From an uncultured beta proteobacterium (GTDB taxonomy: Bacteria; Pseudomonadota; Gammaproteobacteria; Burkholderiales; Burkholderiaceae_C): 32,823 nucleotides of DNA. Positions 14,356 through 23,168 of the stretch are shown here, one piece after another. The stretch spans positions 1 to 32,823 of the forward strand of contig CAIUDG010000110.1 of NCBI GenBank assembly GCA_903897925.1, read 5' to 3'. A program made the translations under genes and the position numbers. The notes below the pieces were generated by a model. It was not told the origin of the DNA. It did no database searches and saw only the letters and a program-made list of their open reading frames with translations. Within the stretch, counting starts at the first letter, position 1. Each line of letters starts with the position of its first letter.

Positions 14356-17300
14356 TTGACCGCCAGCGCCTTGCATATCGAGTTTCCCGAATCCCTTCCA
14401 GTGTCGGCCCGACGCCACGAAATCATGGCCGCCATGGCGGAGCACCAGGTGATTATTGTGTGTGGCGAGACCGGCTCGGGAAAAACCACGCAGCTGCCCA
14501 AGATTGCGCTGGCACTGGGCCGTGGCAAGTGCAACTACCCGGCGGGCCAGCGAGCGCGCCTGATCGGCCACACGCAGCCGCGCCGGATTGCCGCGTCGTC
14601 GGTGGCCAAGCGCATTGCCGAAGAGCTGCACACGCCGCTGGGCGAAGTGGTCGGCTACAAAGTGCGCTTCCAGGACCGGCTCTCCAAGGACGCCTCAGTC
14701 AAGCTGATGACCGACGGTATCTTGCTGGCCGAGACGCAGAACGACCCTTTGCTCAATGCCTATGACACCATCATCATTGACGAGGCCCATGAGCGCAGCC
14801 TGAATATCGACTTTCTGCTTGGCTATTTGCGCCAGATTTTGCCGCGCCGCCCCGACCTGAAGGTGGTGGTGACGTCGGCCACCATTGACGCCCAGCGTTT
14901 TGCCGAGCACTTTGCGTCGGGCCGGGGGCCGGCGCCGGTGATCATGGTGTCGGGCCGGACGTTTCCGGTGGAGATGCGTTTTCGGCCGTTTGAAGAAAGC
15001 CGCGACTACGACCTGAATTCGGCCATCGCCGATGCGGTGGATGAACTCTGGCGCGATGTCCACCAGAGCGGCGATATTCTGGTGTTTCTGCCCGGCGAGC
15101 GCGAAATCCGTGAAGCGGCGGACCATTTGCGGCGCCACCTCAGCCACCAGCCGCTGCACCGCAATGCCGAGGTGCTGCCGCTGTTTGCGCGCCTGAGCCA
15201 GGCCGAGCAGGACCGCATCTTTGATTCCCACAGTTCGCGCCGCATCGTGCTGGCCACCAATGTCGCCGAAACCTCGCTGACGGTGCCCGGCATCCGGTTT
15301 GTGATTGACGCTGGCACTGCACGCGTGAAGCGCTACAGCTTTCGCAGCAAGGTGGAGCAGTTGCTGGTCGAGCCGGTGAGCCAGGCGGCGGCAAACCAGC
15401 GTGCCGGCCGCTGTGGCCGGGTCGCTAACGGCATTTGTATCCGCCTCTATGAGCAGAGCGATTTTGACGGTCGCGCGCGATTCACTGACCCGGAAATTTT
15501 GCGCTCCTCGCTGGCCGGCGTGATTTTGCGCATGAAGTCGCTGCACCTGGGTATGGTGGAAGAGTTTCCGTTCATCGAACGCCCGAGCGGGCGCGCCATT
15601 GCTGACGGTTACCAGCTGCTGAACGAGCTTGGTGCCGTGGATGACGCCAATGCGCTGACGCCGATGGGCCAGGAACTGGCGCGTCTGCCGCTGGACCCGC
15701 GCGTCGGGCGCATGATTCTGGAAGCGCGCAGCCGAGGTGCGCTGGACGAAGTGCTGGTGATCGCCGCAGCGCTGAGCGTGCAAGACGTGCGCGACCGACC
15801 GATGGAAGCGCAGCAGCAGGCCGACCAGGCACACGTCAAGTTCGATGACGAAAAGAGTGAATTCAATGGCTACCTCAAGCTCTGGAAGTGGATCCACGAC
15901 GCCCGGGGCGACAAACACCAGACTGCCAGCACTGGCGTGGTCGGCCAGCACAAGCTGAGTAACCGGCAGTACGAACAGCTGCTGCGGCAGAACTTTGTCA
16001 GCATCCGCCGCGTGCGCGAATGGAAAGACATTCACACCCAGTTGCACACGGTGGTGGCAGAACACAAGTGGCAGATCAACAGCACGCCGGCCGATGACAT
16101 GCAGCTGCATCTGTCGCTGCTGTGCGGGCTGCTGGGCAACGTTGGCTGCAAGCTGGATACCGAAGGCGCCAACGGCGAATACCTGGGCGCGCGTGGTATC
16201 AAGTTTTATCCGCACCCCGGCGCCCATTTGGTAAAGAAGCCGGGGCGCTGGATTGTGGCAGCCGAGCTGGTGGAAACCACGCGCCTGTTTGGGCGCGGTA
16301 TTGCCGGCATAGAGCCGCAGTGGATTGAACAGGTGGGCGCGCACCTGCTGAAGAAGCAGCTGCTCGATCCGCACTGGGAAAAGAAAGCGGCAGAAGTGGT
16401 GGCACTGGAGCGTGCCACGCTGTACGGCATTGTGGTTTACAACGGACGCCGGGTGAATTACAGCCGGGTCGATATGGCCGGTGCGCGCGAAATCTTTATA
16501 CGCGAAGCCCTGGTCGGCCAGCAGTGGGAAAGCACTTTGCCGTTCCTGGCCGCCAACCGCAAGCTGGTGCGCCAGGTCGAAGAGCTGGAACACAAGGCGC
16601 GGCGCCAGGACGTGCTGGTCGATGACGAGCTGATCTATGCGTTCTACGACCAGCAGCTGCCGGCCGGCATTTGCAGCGGCTATAGTTTTGAACGCTGGTA
16701 CCGCGAGGAAGTGAAGAAGCAGCCGCAGTTGCTGCAACTCACGCGCGAGGAACTGATGCGCCACGAAGCGGCCGGCATCACCACCGCCTCGTTCCCCAAA
16801 ACCATCCGTCTGGGCGGCGTTGACTGCGCCGCCACCTATCTGCACGAACCGGGCGACCTGCGCGACGGGCTGACCGTCACCGTGCCGCTGTTTGTGCTGA
16901 ACCAGGTGGCGGAGGAGCGTTGCGAATGGCTGGTGCCAGGCATGCTGAAGGACAAGGTGCAGGCCTTGCTCAAGACTTTGCACCAGCGCCCGCGCTCGCG
17001 CCTGGTACCGCTGCCGGAGACGGCGGCACGTTTTGCCGATGCGCTGAATGAACCTGCGCGCTTTGGCGCCGGCAGCCTGACCGATGCTGTGCTCAAGCTG
17101 GTGCGTGAAGCGACCTCGCTGGACATCGTGCGTGCCGACATCAAGGTCGACATGCTCAGTCCGCACTTTTTCATGAACCTGCGCCTGGTGGACGAACATG
17201 GTCGGCAGTTGGCCCAGGGCCGCAACCTGGGCGCCATCAAGGGCGAGTGGGGCAAGCAGGCGCGTGGAGCGTTCCAGGAGTTGGCCAATCTGAAACTGGC

Positions 17301-18300
17301 TGGTAGCGCTGCGGCTGCACCGGTGCGTGCGCCAGCGGCAGCGCTGCCGGCTGCATCTACATCTGCGGTAGGCAAGGGCCGGGCGCCGCTCGCGCCGCAG
17401 AACGTGCCGGAACCGGTCGCCGCGGCGCAACGCCACACCGGCTGGACTTTCGGTGAATTGCCGGAGTTGCTGGAGATTCGCAAGGGCGGCCAGACCCTGA
17501 TTGGCTTTCCGGCGCTGCTGGACGCGGGTGACGCCGTGACGCTGGAAGTGTTCGACGAACCCGATACCGCGGCGCAAAAGCACCGCGCCGGACTGCGTCG
17601 CCTGTTTGCGCTGCAGATCAAGGACGCGTTGAAGTACCTGGAAAAAAATATTCCCGATCTGCAAAAAATGGCCGTGAGCTATATGCAGGTGGGAAAAAGT
17701 GACAGCGCCAAGGACGCCGGCGGCACCCTTGAGGGCTTGCGTGAACAGATCATTGCGGTAGCGCTGGACCGGGCCTTTCTGCTGGAACCGTTGCCCACCG
17801 ATGCCGCCAGCTTTGCCAGGCGCATTGAGGAAGGGCGCGGGCGTTTGACGCTGATCGCCAACGAAGTTGCGCGGCTAGCGGCCAGCATTCTGCTCGAATA
17901 TGCCAATGCCGCACGCAAGATCAAGGACAGCAAAAACGCCCCCGATGCCGTGGCCGACTGCCAGCAGCAACTGGCGCGTCTGGTGCCCAAGCGCTTTTTG
18001 CTGGACACGCCGTGGGACCGGCTGCACCATCTGGCGCGCTATCTGAAGGCCATCACGCTGCGGTTGGAAAAATACCGCGCCGATCCGGCCCGCGATGCAG
18101 CGCGCCTGAGCGAATTGCGCCCGCTCGAGCAGCGCTACATGCGGCTGGTCGCCGAGCGCAAGGGCGCAGTGGACGAACGCATGCTGGAATTCCGCTGGCT
18201 GCTGGAAGAGTTGCGCGTGAGCTTCTTCGCCCAGGAATTGCGCACGCCGCAGCCGGTGAGCGTGAAACGCTTGGACAAGGCCTGGACGCAGATTCAGTAG
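14356..18300 (+). CDS. hrpA: ATP-dependent RNA helicase HrpA (DEAH box)
   Basis: A DEAH-box RNA helicase; the E. coli homologue acts on mRNA and rescues stalled ribosomes. The 1,314-residue protein matches HrpA along its length: Walker A in VCGETGSGKTTQLPKIAL, the DEAH box in TIIIDEAHERSLNIDFLLGY, motif III SAT in VVVTSATIDAQRF, motif V in LATNVAETSLTVPGIRFVID, and motif VI in QRAGRCGRVANGICIRLY. The HA2/OB region follows (about 430-750), then the long C-terminal HrpA-specific domain ending in WLLEELRVSFFAQELRTPQP. A TTG start at 14356 is favoured because IEFPESLPVSARRHEI, conserved in HrpA, precedes the first in-frame ATG at 14425. An in-frame stop at 14326 limits upstream extension. No clear ribosome binding site is seen. 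A proline/alanine-rich insert sits near residues 980-1020. Confidence 0.96.
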   Translation: MTASALHIEFPESLPVSARRHEIMAAMAEHQVIIVCGETGSGKTTQLPKIALALGRGKCNYPAGQRARLIGHTQPRRIAASSVAKRIAEELHTPLGEVVGYKVRFQDRLSKDASVKLMTDGILLAETQNDPLLNAYDTIIIDEAHERSLNIDFLLGYLRQILPRRPDLKVVVTSATIDAQRFAEHFASGRGPAPVIMVSGRTFPVEMRFRPFEESRDYDLNSAIADAVDELWRDVHQSGDILVFLPGEREIREAADHLRRHLSHQPLHRNAEVLPLFARLSQAEQDRIFDSHSSRRIVLATNVAETSLTVPGIRFVIDAGTARVKRYSFRSKVEQLLVEPVSQAAANQRAGRCGRVANGICIRLYEQSDFDGRARFTDPEILRSSLAGVILRMKSLHLGMVEEFPFIERPSGRAIADGYQLLNELGAVDDANALTPMGQELARLPLDPRVGRMILEARSRGALDEVLVIAAALSVQDVRDRPMEAQQQADQAHVKFDDEKSEFNGYLKLWKWIHDARGDKHQTASTGVVGQHKLSNRQYEQLLRQNFVSIRRVREWKDIHTQLHTVVAEHKWQINSTPADDMQLHLSLLCGLLGNVGCKLDTEGANGEYLGARGIKFYPHPGAHLVKKPGRWIVAAELVETTRLFGRGIAGIEPQWIEQVGAHLLKKQLLDPHWEKKAAEVVALERATLYGIVVYNGRRVNYSRVDMAGAREIFIREALVGQQWESTLPFLAANRKLVRQVEELEHKARRQDVLVDDELIYAFYDQQLPAGICSGYSFERWYREEVKKQPQLLQLTREELMRHEAAGITTASFPKTIRLGGVDCAATYLHEPGDLRDGLTVTVPLFVLNQVAEERCEWLVPGMLKDKVQALLKTLHQRPRSRLVPLPETAARFADALNEPARFGAGSLTDAVLKLVREATSLDIVRADIKVDMLSPHFFMNLRLVDEHGRQLAQGRNLGAIKGEWGKQARGAFQELANLKLAGSAAAAPVRAPAAALPAASTSAVGKGRAPLAPQNVPEPVAAAQRHTGWTFGELPELLEIRKGGQTLIGFPALLDAGDAVTLEVFDEPDTAAQKHRAGLRRLFALQIKDALKYLEKNIPDLQKMAVSYMQVGKSDSAKDAGGTLEGLREQIIAVALDRAFLLEPLPTDAASFARRIEEGRGRLTLIANEVARLAASILLEYANAARKIKDSKNAPDAVADCQQQLARLVPKRFLLDTPWDRLHHLARYLKAITLRLEKYRADPARDAARLSELRPLEQRYMRLVAERKGAVDERMLEFRWLLEELRVSFFAQELRTPQPVSVKRLDKAWTQIQ

Positions 18301-18343
18301 TTGCCGGCCTGTGCGGTGGGCGCAGGCAGTTGAAGGTCCGGGC

Positions 18344-19519
18344 TTAGAGCTTTTTCAAGCGCTCCAGCGCGTTGTGCAGGGTGGCATCCTGCTTGGCGAA
18401 GCAGAAGCGCACCACACGCTGGTCGAAGCCGTCGCCATAGAAGGCGGACAAGGGTATCGCCGCTACGCCGATTTCGCGCGTCAACCACTGGCAGAAGTCG
18501 TTTTCCCCGAGGTCGCTCACGGCCGAAATATCGACACACTGGAAATAGCTTCCTTCGCTGGGCAACAGGCGCAGCCGGCTGCCTTGCAGTCCAGCCCGGA
18601 ACAGGTCGCGTTTGCGCTGGTAAAACGCTGGCAGCTGCAGGTAGGGCGCCGGGTCCGCCAGGTAGTGCGCCAGCGCATATTGCATCGGCGTGTTGACCGA
18701 AAACACATTGAACTGGTGTACCTTGCGGAACTCCGCGCTCAGTGCTGCCGGTGCCGCAACACAACCAATTTTCCAGCCGGTGACGTGGAAGGTTTTGCCA
18801 AAACTGGTAACGATGAAGGCGCGCGCGGCCAGGCCGGGAAAGCGCGCCGCGCTGTGGTGTTCGGCCTGGTCGAACACCATGTGTTCGTAGACTTCGTCGG
18901 AGATCAGCAGCACCTCGGTTGGCGCCAGCAGTTCCTGCAGCGTCAGCATGTCTTCGCGCGTCCAGACCGTGGCGCTGGGGTTGTGCGGCGAATTAATGAT
19001 GAGCGCCCGGGTCCGTGGCGTCAGGGCCGCTGCAATGCGCGCGAAATCGGGCCGGAAGGTGCCTGCTCGCAGCGGCACGCGAACCGCAATGCCACCGGCC
19101 AGTTCAATGTTTGGCACATAGCTGTCGTAACACGGGTCGAGCACAATCACTTCGTCGCCGGGGTGCAGCAGCGCCAGCAAGGCTGTGAAAATGGCCTGGG
19201 TGGCTCCGGCGGTGATGGTGAGCTCGGTGTCGGCGTGGTAGGCGTGCTGGTGCAGCTGCTCGATCTTGCGCGACAACGCCAGGCGCAAGGGCGCAATGCC
19301 GGGCATGGGCGCGTACTGGTTGTGGCCCTGCGCCATGGCTTGCTGCACCTGGGCCAGCAAGGCCGGGTCGCAATGGAAATCTGGAAACCCCTGGCCTAGA
19401 TTAACCGCCTGGTGCTGTGCCGCAAGCGCCGACATGACACTGAAAATGGTGGTGCCGACCTGGGGCAGCCGGCTTTGCAATGCCGGTGTCACCGCGCCGG
19501 ATTCAGAGTTCGTAGTCAT
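18344..19519 (-). CDS. PLP-dependent aminotransferase, methionine aminotransferase (YbdL)-like
   Basis: A class I/II fold-type I aminotransferase of 391 residues, resembling the YbdL/kynurenine aminotransferase group that transaminates methionine and aromatic acids. Landmarks: AVNLGQGFPDFHCDPAL, NQYAPMPGIAPLRLALSRKI, LTITAGATQAIFTALLAL, IINSPHNPSATVW, LLISDEVYEHMVFDQAEH and the PLP-lysine motif VTSFGKTFHVTGWKIGCVAA. The ATG at 19519 lies inside the end of cysB (17-bp overlap), so the two are probably cotranscribed. Link to CysB suggests sulfur amino-acid metabolism such as methionine recycling, which is an inference. Confidence 0.88.
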   Translation of the reverse strand: MTTNSESGAVTPALQSRLPQVGTTIFSVMSALAAQHQAVNLGQGFPDFHCDPALLAQVQQAMAQGHNQYAPMPGIAPLRLALSRKIEQLHQHAYHADTELTITAGATQAIFTALLALLHPGDEVIVLDPCYDSYVPNIELAGGIAVRVPLRAGTFRPDFARIAAALTPRTRALIINSPHNPSATVWTREDMLTLQELLAPTEVLLISDEVYEHMVFDQAEHHSAARFPGLAARAFIVTSFGKTFHVTGWKIGCVAAPAALSAEFRKVHQFNVFSVNTPMQYALAHYLADPAPYLQLPAFYQRKRDLFRAGLQGSRLRLLPSEGSYFQCVDISAVSDLGENDFCQWLTREIGVAAIPLSAFYGDGFDQRVVRFCFAKQDATLHNALERLKKL

Positions 19520-20468
19520 TCACGTGGCCGGTCATGGCCTTGATAATCAGTTCACGGCTCAGGCGTTCGCTGAGAAATTCGGCAAACGAATAGACAAAAT
19601 TGCGCAGATAGGCGCTGCGTTTGAAGGCAATGCGGGCAATGTTCTGGCCAAACAGCTGACCCGCCGGGCGCGCTACCAGGCCACCCTTGCCGCCGTTGTT
19701 GGCGCAATCCTCGATCACGTCTTGCACCGCCATTTCGGCTGCAATGCCGATGCCCAGTCCGAGGCGCACATAGGTTTTGATCACGTCGGAGTCAATCGCT
19801 TCCAATGCAATGCGCGGCTCCAGTTTGGCCTGCTTGAACGCGTTGTCAATCTTGGTGCGCCCGGTGAAAGACGGGTGGTAGGTGATCAGCGGTTCCTTGG
19901 CAATGTCGGCCAGACTCAGGCTTTCCTTGCGCGCCAGCGGGTGTTCGCTGGGCAGCACCACCATGTGTTGCCACTCGTAGCAGGGCAGGGTGACCAGCTC
20001 GGTATAGGCAGCCAGCGATTCGGTGGCGATGCCGATTTCGGCAATTTCGTCGATCAGCATGCGTGCCACCTGGTCAGGCGAGCCCTGGTGCAGGCTGATA
20101 TTCACTTTCGGATAGGCGGCGCGCAGGGCCGCGACTTTTTCCGGCAGCACATAGCGCGCCTGGGTGTGGGTGGCGGCGATGGACAGGGTGCCGCTGTCCT
20201 GGGCGCTGTACTGTTCGCCTATGCGTTTCAGGTTGCCAATCTCGCGCATGATGACTTCAATGCTTTGCAGCACGTGCTGGCCCGGCTCGGTGATCCGTTT
20301 CAGGCGCTTGCCGTGGCGCGAAAAAATTTCCACGCCCAGCTCTTCTTCCAGCTCAATGATGGCTTTGGAGACACCGGGTTGCGATGTGTGCAGGGCTTTG
20401 GCGGCTTCGGTCAGATTCAGGTTGCGGCGGGCCGCTTCCTGAACAAACCGGAATTGGTGCAGGTTCAT
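19503..20468 (-). CDS. cysB: CysB family LysR-type transcriptional regulator
   Basis: A 321-residue LysR-type activator of sulfate assimilation genes; family members sense N-acetylserine/O-acetylserine. The N-terminal winged HTH is typical of CysB: MNLHQFRFVQEAARRNLNLT, then EAAKALHTSQPGVSKAIIEL and FSRHGKRLKRITEPGQHVL. The effector domain includes ATHTQARYVLPEKVAALRA, VNISLHQGSPDQVARMLID, YHPSFTGRTKIDNAF and DSDVIKTYVRLGLGIGIAAE, all CysB-like. Likely targets in this window are the reductase and exporter genes at 1-1614. It overlaps the downstream aminotransferase by 17 bp and may be autoregulated, though no operator is recognised here. Confidence 0.93.
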   Translation of the reverse strand: MNLHQFRFVQEAARRNLNLTEAAKALHTSQPGVSKAIIELEEELGVEIFSRHGKRLKRITEPGQHVLQSIEVIMREIGNLKRIGEQYSAQDSGTLSIAATHTQARYVLPEKVAALRAAYPKVNISLHQGSPDQVARMLIDEIAEIGIATESLAAYTELVTLPCYEWQHMVVLPSEHPLARKESLSLADIAKEPLITYHPSFTGRTKIDNAFKQAKLEPRIALEAIDSDVIKTYVRLGLGIGIAAEMAVQDVIEDCANNGGKGGLVARPAGQLFGQNIARIAFKRSAYLRNFVYSFAEFLSERLSRELIIKAMTGHVNDYEL

Positions 20469-20513
20469 AGCCGCGAAGTTTATCGGATTCGCCTGTATGC
20501 GCTTGGCCCGGCA

Positions 20514-20542
20514 CGCGCCCTGGTCCGATGCGCCAGGGCGCG
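20514..20542. other. GC-rich 10-bp perfect hairpin between cbiX and cysB
   Basis: CGCGCCCTGG (20514-20523) and CCAGGGCGCG (20533-20542) form a perfect stem around a 9-nt loop in the 81-bp gap between cbiX and cysB (both minus). No T-run follows on either strand, so an intrinsic terminator is doubtful; RNA processing or a protein site is possible. Confidence 0.5.
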
Positions 20543-20549
20543 CGCCGGC

Positions 20550-20936
20550 TCAAGCGCGAATTGCGTCGCTGGCAATCTGCGCCAGCAGCCGCAGCAGCAG
20601 CGGATTTTCTCCGACCGCCGGTTCCAGCTGGATCTGGATCGCTGGGTATTGCGCGCGCAGCGCGGCAATCTGGCGTGGCAAGTCTTCGCGCGCGTGGCGC
20701 CCGACGCCCAGGAACAGCGGCAGCACCACCAGCTGGCGCAGTCCGAGTGCCAGCAGTTCCTGGCAGGCGCCGGCCAGATCGGGCGTGCTTAGTTCCAGGT
20801 AGGCGCAGCGCACCGGCACGCTGGGATGCGCCTGGCGCAGCTGCGCCGCCACCGCCTCAATGGGCTGATGCCACAGCGGATCGCGCGAACCGTGGGCGAA
20901 CAGCACGATGCCTTTGCCGGCGGTGTGCTGCGTCAT
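20550..20936 (-). CDS. cbiX: Sirohydrochlorin chelatase, short CbiX/SirB type
   Basis: Inserts Fe(2+) (or Co2+) into sirohydrochlorin, the last step of siroheme synthesis. The 128-residue protein is the single-domain short form, with the metal-binding motif GIVLFAHGSRDPLWHQPIEA near the N-terminus. The second-half blocks are RCAYLELSTPDLAGACQELL and QLVVLPLFLGVGRHAREDLP, whose histidine/aspartate residues suit metal binding. Its ATG overlaps the lptG stop (ATGA), so it is translationally tied to lptFG despite unrelated function. Siroheme is the cofactor of the reductase at the left edge of the window, fitting the sulfur theme. Confidence 0.88.
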   Translation of the reverse strand: MTQHTAGKGIVLFAHGSRDPLWHQPIEAVAAQLRQAHPSVPVRCAYLELSTPDLAGACQELLALGLRQLVVLPLFLGVGRHAREDLPRQIAALRAQYPAIQIQLEPAVGENPLLLRLLAQIASDAIRA

Positions 20937-22039
20937 CGTCGCAACACCAGCCAGCTGAAGGCGCTCAGCGACAGCAGCGAATAGATCAGCCCCGGTAAGG
21001 CCGCGATCAGCCAGGGTTGCCAGCCCTGCAGCGTGCCCAGGTCACTCATGACGTTGTTCAGCAGGACGAAGCTGATGCCGGCCATTACGCCGCCAAACAC
21101 ATAGCTGGTGATGCTGCCGGAGCGGAAGTGGAAATAGGCAAACGGCAGCGCCAGCACCACCATCACCAGGCAGCTCAGCGGATAAAACACTTTTTTCCAG
21201 AACTGAATTTCATACTTTTGCGCCGACTGGCCGTTGTCACGTAGGTGCTGCATGTACTGGAACAGGTCGATAGTGCCCATGCGTTCCGGGCGCAGCACCG
21301 CTGCGGCGACCATTTCGGCAGTGACCTTGGTCGGCCAGCGGTAGTGTTCAATCCGTGAGCGCTCAACGCGGCCGTTTTGCGCATCCGCGTTGTTGAACTC
21401 GGTGCGATCAACTTGCTCCAGCAACCAGTCTTCGTGGCTGCCGAAGGTGCCGCTTTGGCCTTGCGTCATGGAGACCAGGTGGCCCTGGTTATTGAATTCA
21501 AAAATACGCACGTCGGCCATATTGCCGTCGGGCGTCAGGGCGCCAACGTTGACGGCAAAGTTGCCATACGCCTGCTTTTCTTTCAGCCAGGCGCCGGTTT
21601 TACCGACCGTGATTTGCCCCTGGAAGCGCGACTTCAGCAACTGTGCGGTTTTGTCCGCAAAGGGCGCAATGTAGTCGCCCACTGCGAAGGTAAACGCGAC
21701 AAAGGCCAGGCCCAGCAACAGCAGGGTGCGTAGCGCACGCCAGGGCCCCAACCCGCTGGTGCGCAAAATGGTGAACTCGGAACTCTGCGCCAGCCGCGAC
21801 ATCACGAAAATGGTGCCGATCAGCACCGTGATCGGCAGCAGTTCGTAAACGTGGTCAGGCAGCATCAGCGCGATGTATACCAGCGCCTGTGGCACGCGAT
21901 AGCCGATGGCGCCAATGCGGTTGACCGACTGCAGTTCTTCGACAAAGTCGAAAAAGAAAAACAGCGCCAGAAAGCCCAGCGTCACCAGGCTGACGGCGAT
22001 CAGCACTTCACGGTACAGCAGGCGGCGTACGGTTTTCAT
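20933..22039 (-). CDS. lptG: LPS export ABC transporter permease LptG
   Basis: A permease subunit of the LptB2FG complex that extracts lipopolysaccharide from the inner membrane and feeds the LptC-A-D bridge. The 368-residue protein has the expected six transmembrane helices split three and three: near the N-terminus (LIAVSLVTLGFLALFFFFDF, then VYELLPITVLIGTIFVMSRL and LLLGLAFVAFTFAVGDYI) and at the C-terminus (FYPLSCLVMVVLALPFAYFH onward). The periplasmic jellyroll lies between them. I placed the start at 22039 (MKTVRRLLYREVL), where ATG overlaps the lptF stop as ATGA; an upstream start would add 26 residues inside lptF. Confidence 0.93.
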   Translation of the reverse strand: MKTVRRLLYREVLIAVSLVTLGFLALFFFFDFVEELQSVNRIGAIGYRVPQALVYIALMLPDHVYELLPITVLIGTIFVMSRLAQSSEFTILRTSGLGPWRALRTLLLLGLAFVAFTFAVGDYIAPFADKTAQLLKSRFQGQITVGKTGAWLKEKQAYGNFAVNVGALTPDGNMADVRIFEFNNQGHLVSMTQGQSGTFGSHEDWLLEQVDRTEFNNADAQNGRVERSRIEHYRWPTKVTAEMVAAAVLRPERMGTIDLFQYMQHLRDNGQSAQKYEIQFWKKVFYPLSCLVMVVLALPFAYFHFRSGSITSYVFGGVMAGISFVLLNNVMSDLGTLQGWQPWLIAALPGLIYSLLSLSAFSWLVLRR

Positions 22040-23145
22040 GGCGCGGCACCTGGGGTGGCGGCTGGTGTACGACCGGGGCGGCGCAAGGCCCAATTGTTGT
22101 TGCGCTTGATCAGCCACAGCACGCTGAGCACCAGGGCGCCGCCATGCAGCACGATCAGAAAGCGTGCAAACGGCACCTGCCCGCTTTCGATCCAGTTTTT
22201 GCCCAGCACCAGCATATTGAAATAAATCACAAAGATCAGAAAGGCAAAGCCCAGGTTGCCAGCGGTGCCAACCCGCGGATTCATGCCGGAGGCGGCAATG
22301 CCGATGACGATGAAGTTGATTGCCGTCAGCACCAGACCGATGCGCCAGGACAGCTCGGCCTGGTGGTTGAGATTGGGACTTTGCAGCAACTCCAGGCTGC
22401 TGAGTGAGCTGGACGGCACATAGGTTCGCGCCGAGGCATCGTCGGCACCGACGCGGGCGCCATAGTGCTCGAATACGCTGACCGTCAGGTCGGGTTTGCC
22501 ATGCAGTTTTTCCAGGCGCTGGCCGGTTTGCAATACCAGGAACTTGTCCGGTCCGATGACCTCAATGTGGCCGCTGCGGGCCGAGGTAACGGTCTGCTTG
22601 CCTTGTTCGTTGGTGGCCATGAAGACATTGTTTCCGGCCTGCATGCCGGCTTCGTTGGTCTCAATGAAGAAGACCCGGTCACCGTTGGCCGACTCCTGGA
22701 ACTGTCCGGGCTGGATGCGGGCAATGTCGCCGCGCTTTTCAAACTTGTCGCGCAGGTCTTCAATGCGCCCAAATGCCCAGGGCAGGATGAAGAATGCGAG
22801 CACAAAAATAATCACCAGAATCGGCCAGGCAAAGCGCAGCAGCGGCTTCACCAGCGACACCATGCCCTGGCCGCTGCCGAACCAGATCACCATTTCGCTG
22901 TCTTTGAACATGCGCGTCAGCACGCTCAGGATGGCAATGAACAGGCTCATCGACAGAATGGTTGGCATGTCGGACAGCACGGTATAGCCCATCACGATCA
23001 GCACGTCGGTCGGGTTGAAGGTGCCGCGCGAGGCTTCGCCGACGGTGCGGATCAGCGTCATGGTCATGACCACGGTGGACAGCACGACCAGCGTCGCACC
23101 GAAACTACGGGCCAATTCTTTGCGGAGGGAGGAATGGAATAACAT
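22036..23145 (-). CDS. lptF: LPS export ABC transporter permease LptF
   Basis: Partner permease of LptG in the LptB2FG exporter. The 369 residues show an N-terminal helix block (MLFHSSLRKELARSFGATLV, then VVLSTVVMTMTLIRTVGEAS), the family segment VLSDMPTILSMSLFIAILSV and the coupling-helix region RMFKDSEMVIWFGSGQGM. A central periplasmic beta-jellyroll domain (about 130-270) follows, then three C-terminal helices. The start is at 23145. It is divergent from pepA with only 23 bp between the two start codons, as often seen for lptF/pepA pairs in proteobacteria. The order lptF-lptG-cbiX forms a coupled operon. Confidence 0.93.
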   Translation of the reverse strand: MLFHSSLRKELARSFGATLVVLSTVVMTMTLIRTVGEASRGTFNPTDVLIVMGYTVLSDMPTILSMSLFIAILSVLTRMFKDSEMVIWFGSGQGMVSLVKPLLRFAWPILVIIFVLAFFILPWAFGRIEDLRDKFEKRGDIARIQPGQFQESANGDRVFFIETNEAGMQAGNNVFMATNEQGKQTVTSARSGHIEVIGPDKFLVLQTGQRLEKLHGKPDLTVSVFEHYGARVGADDASARTYVPSSSLSSLELLQSPNLNHQAELSWRIGLVLTAINFIVIGIAASGMNPRVGTAGNLGFAFLIFVIYFNMLVLGKNWIESGQVPFARFLIVLHGGALVLSVLWLIKRNNNWALRRPGRTPAATPGAAP

Positions 23146-23168
23146 TGCTTGCCACGAAAACCTGAATT

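Noticed and set aside
14695..17664. 989-residue open frame on the minus strand
   Set aside because: It is fully antisense to hrpA, whose domains are unmistakable; its composition (many His/Gln/Arg) is typical of a GC-rich shadow frame.
20514..20542. Intrinsic terminator for cbiX
   Set aside because: The stem is perfect but neither side has a T-run, so I list it only as a hairpin.
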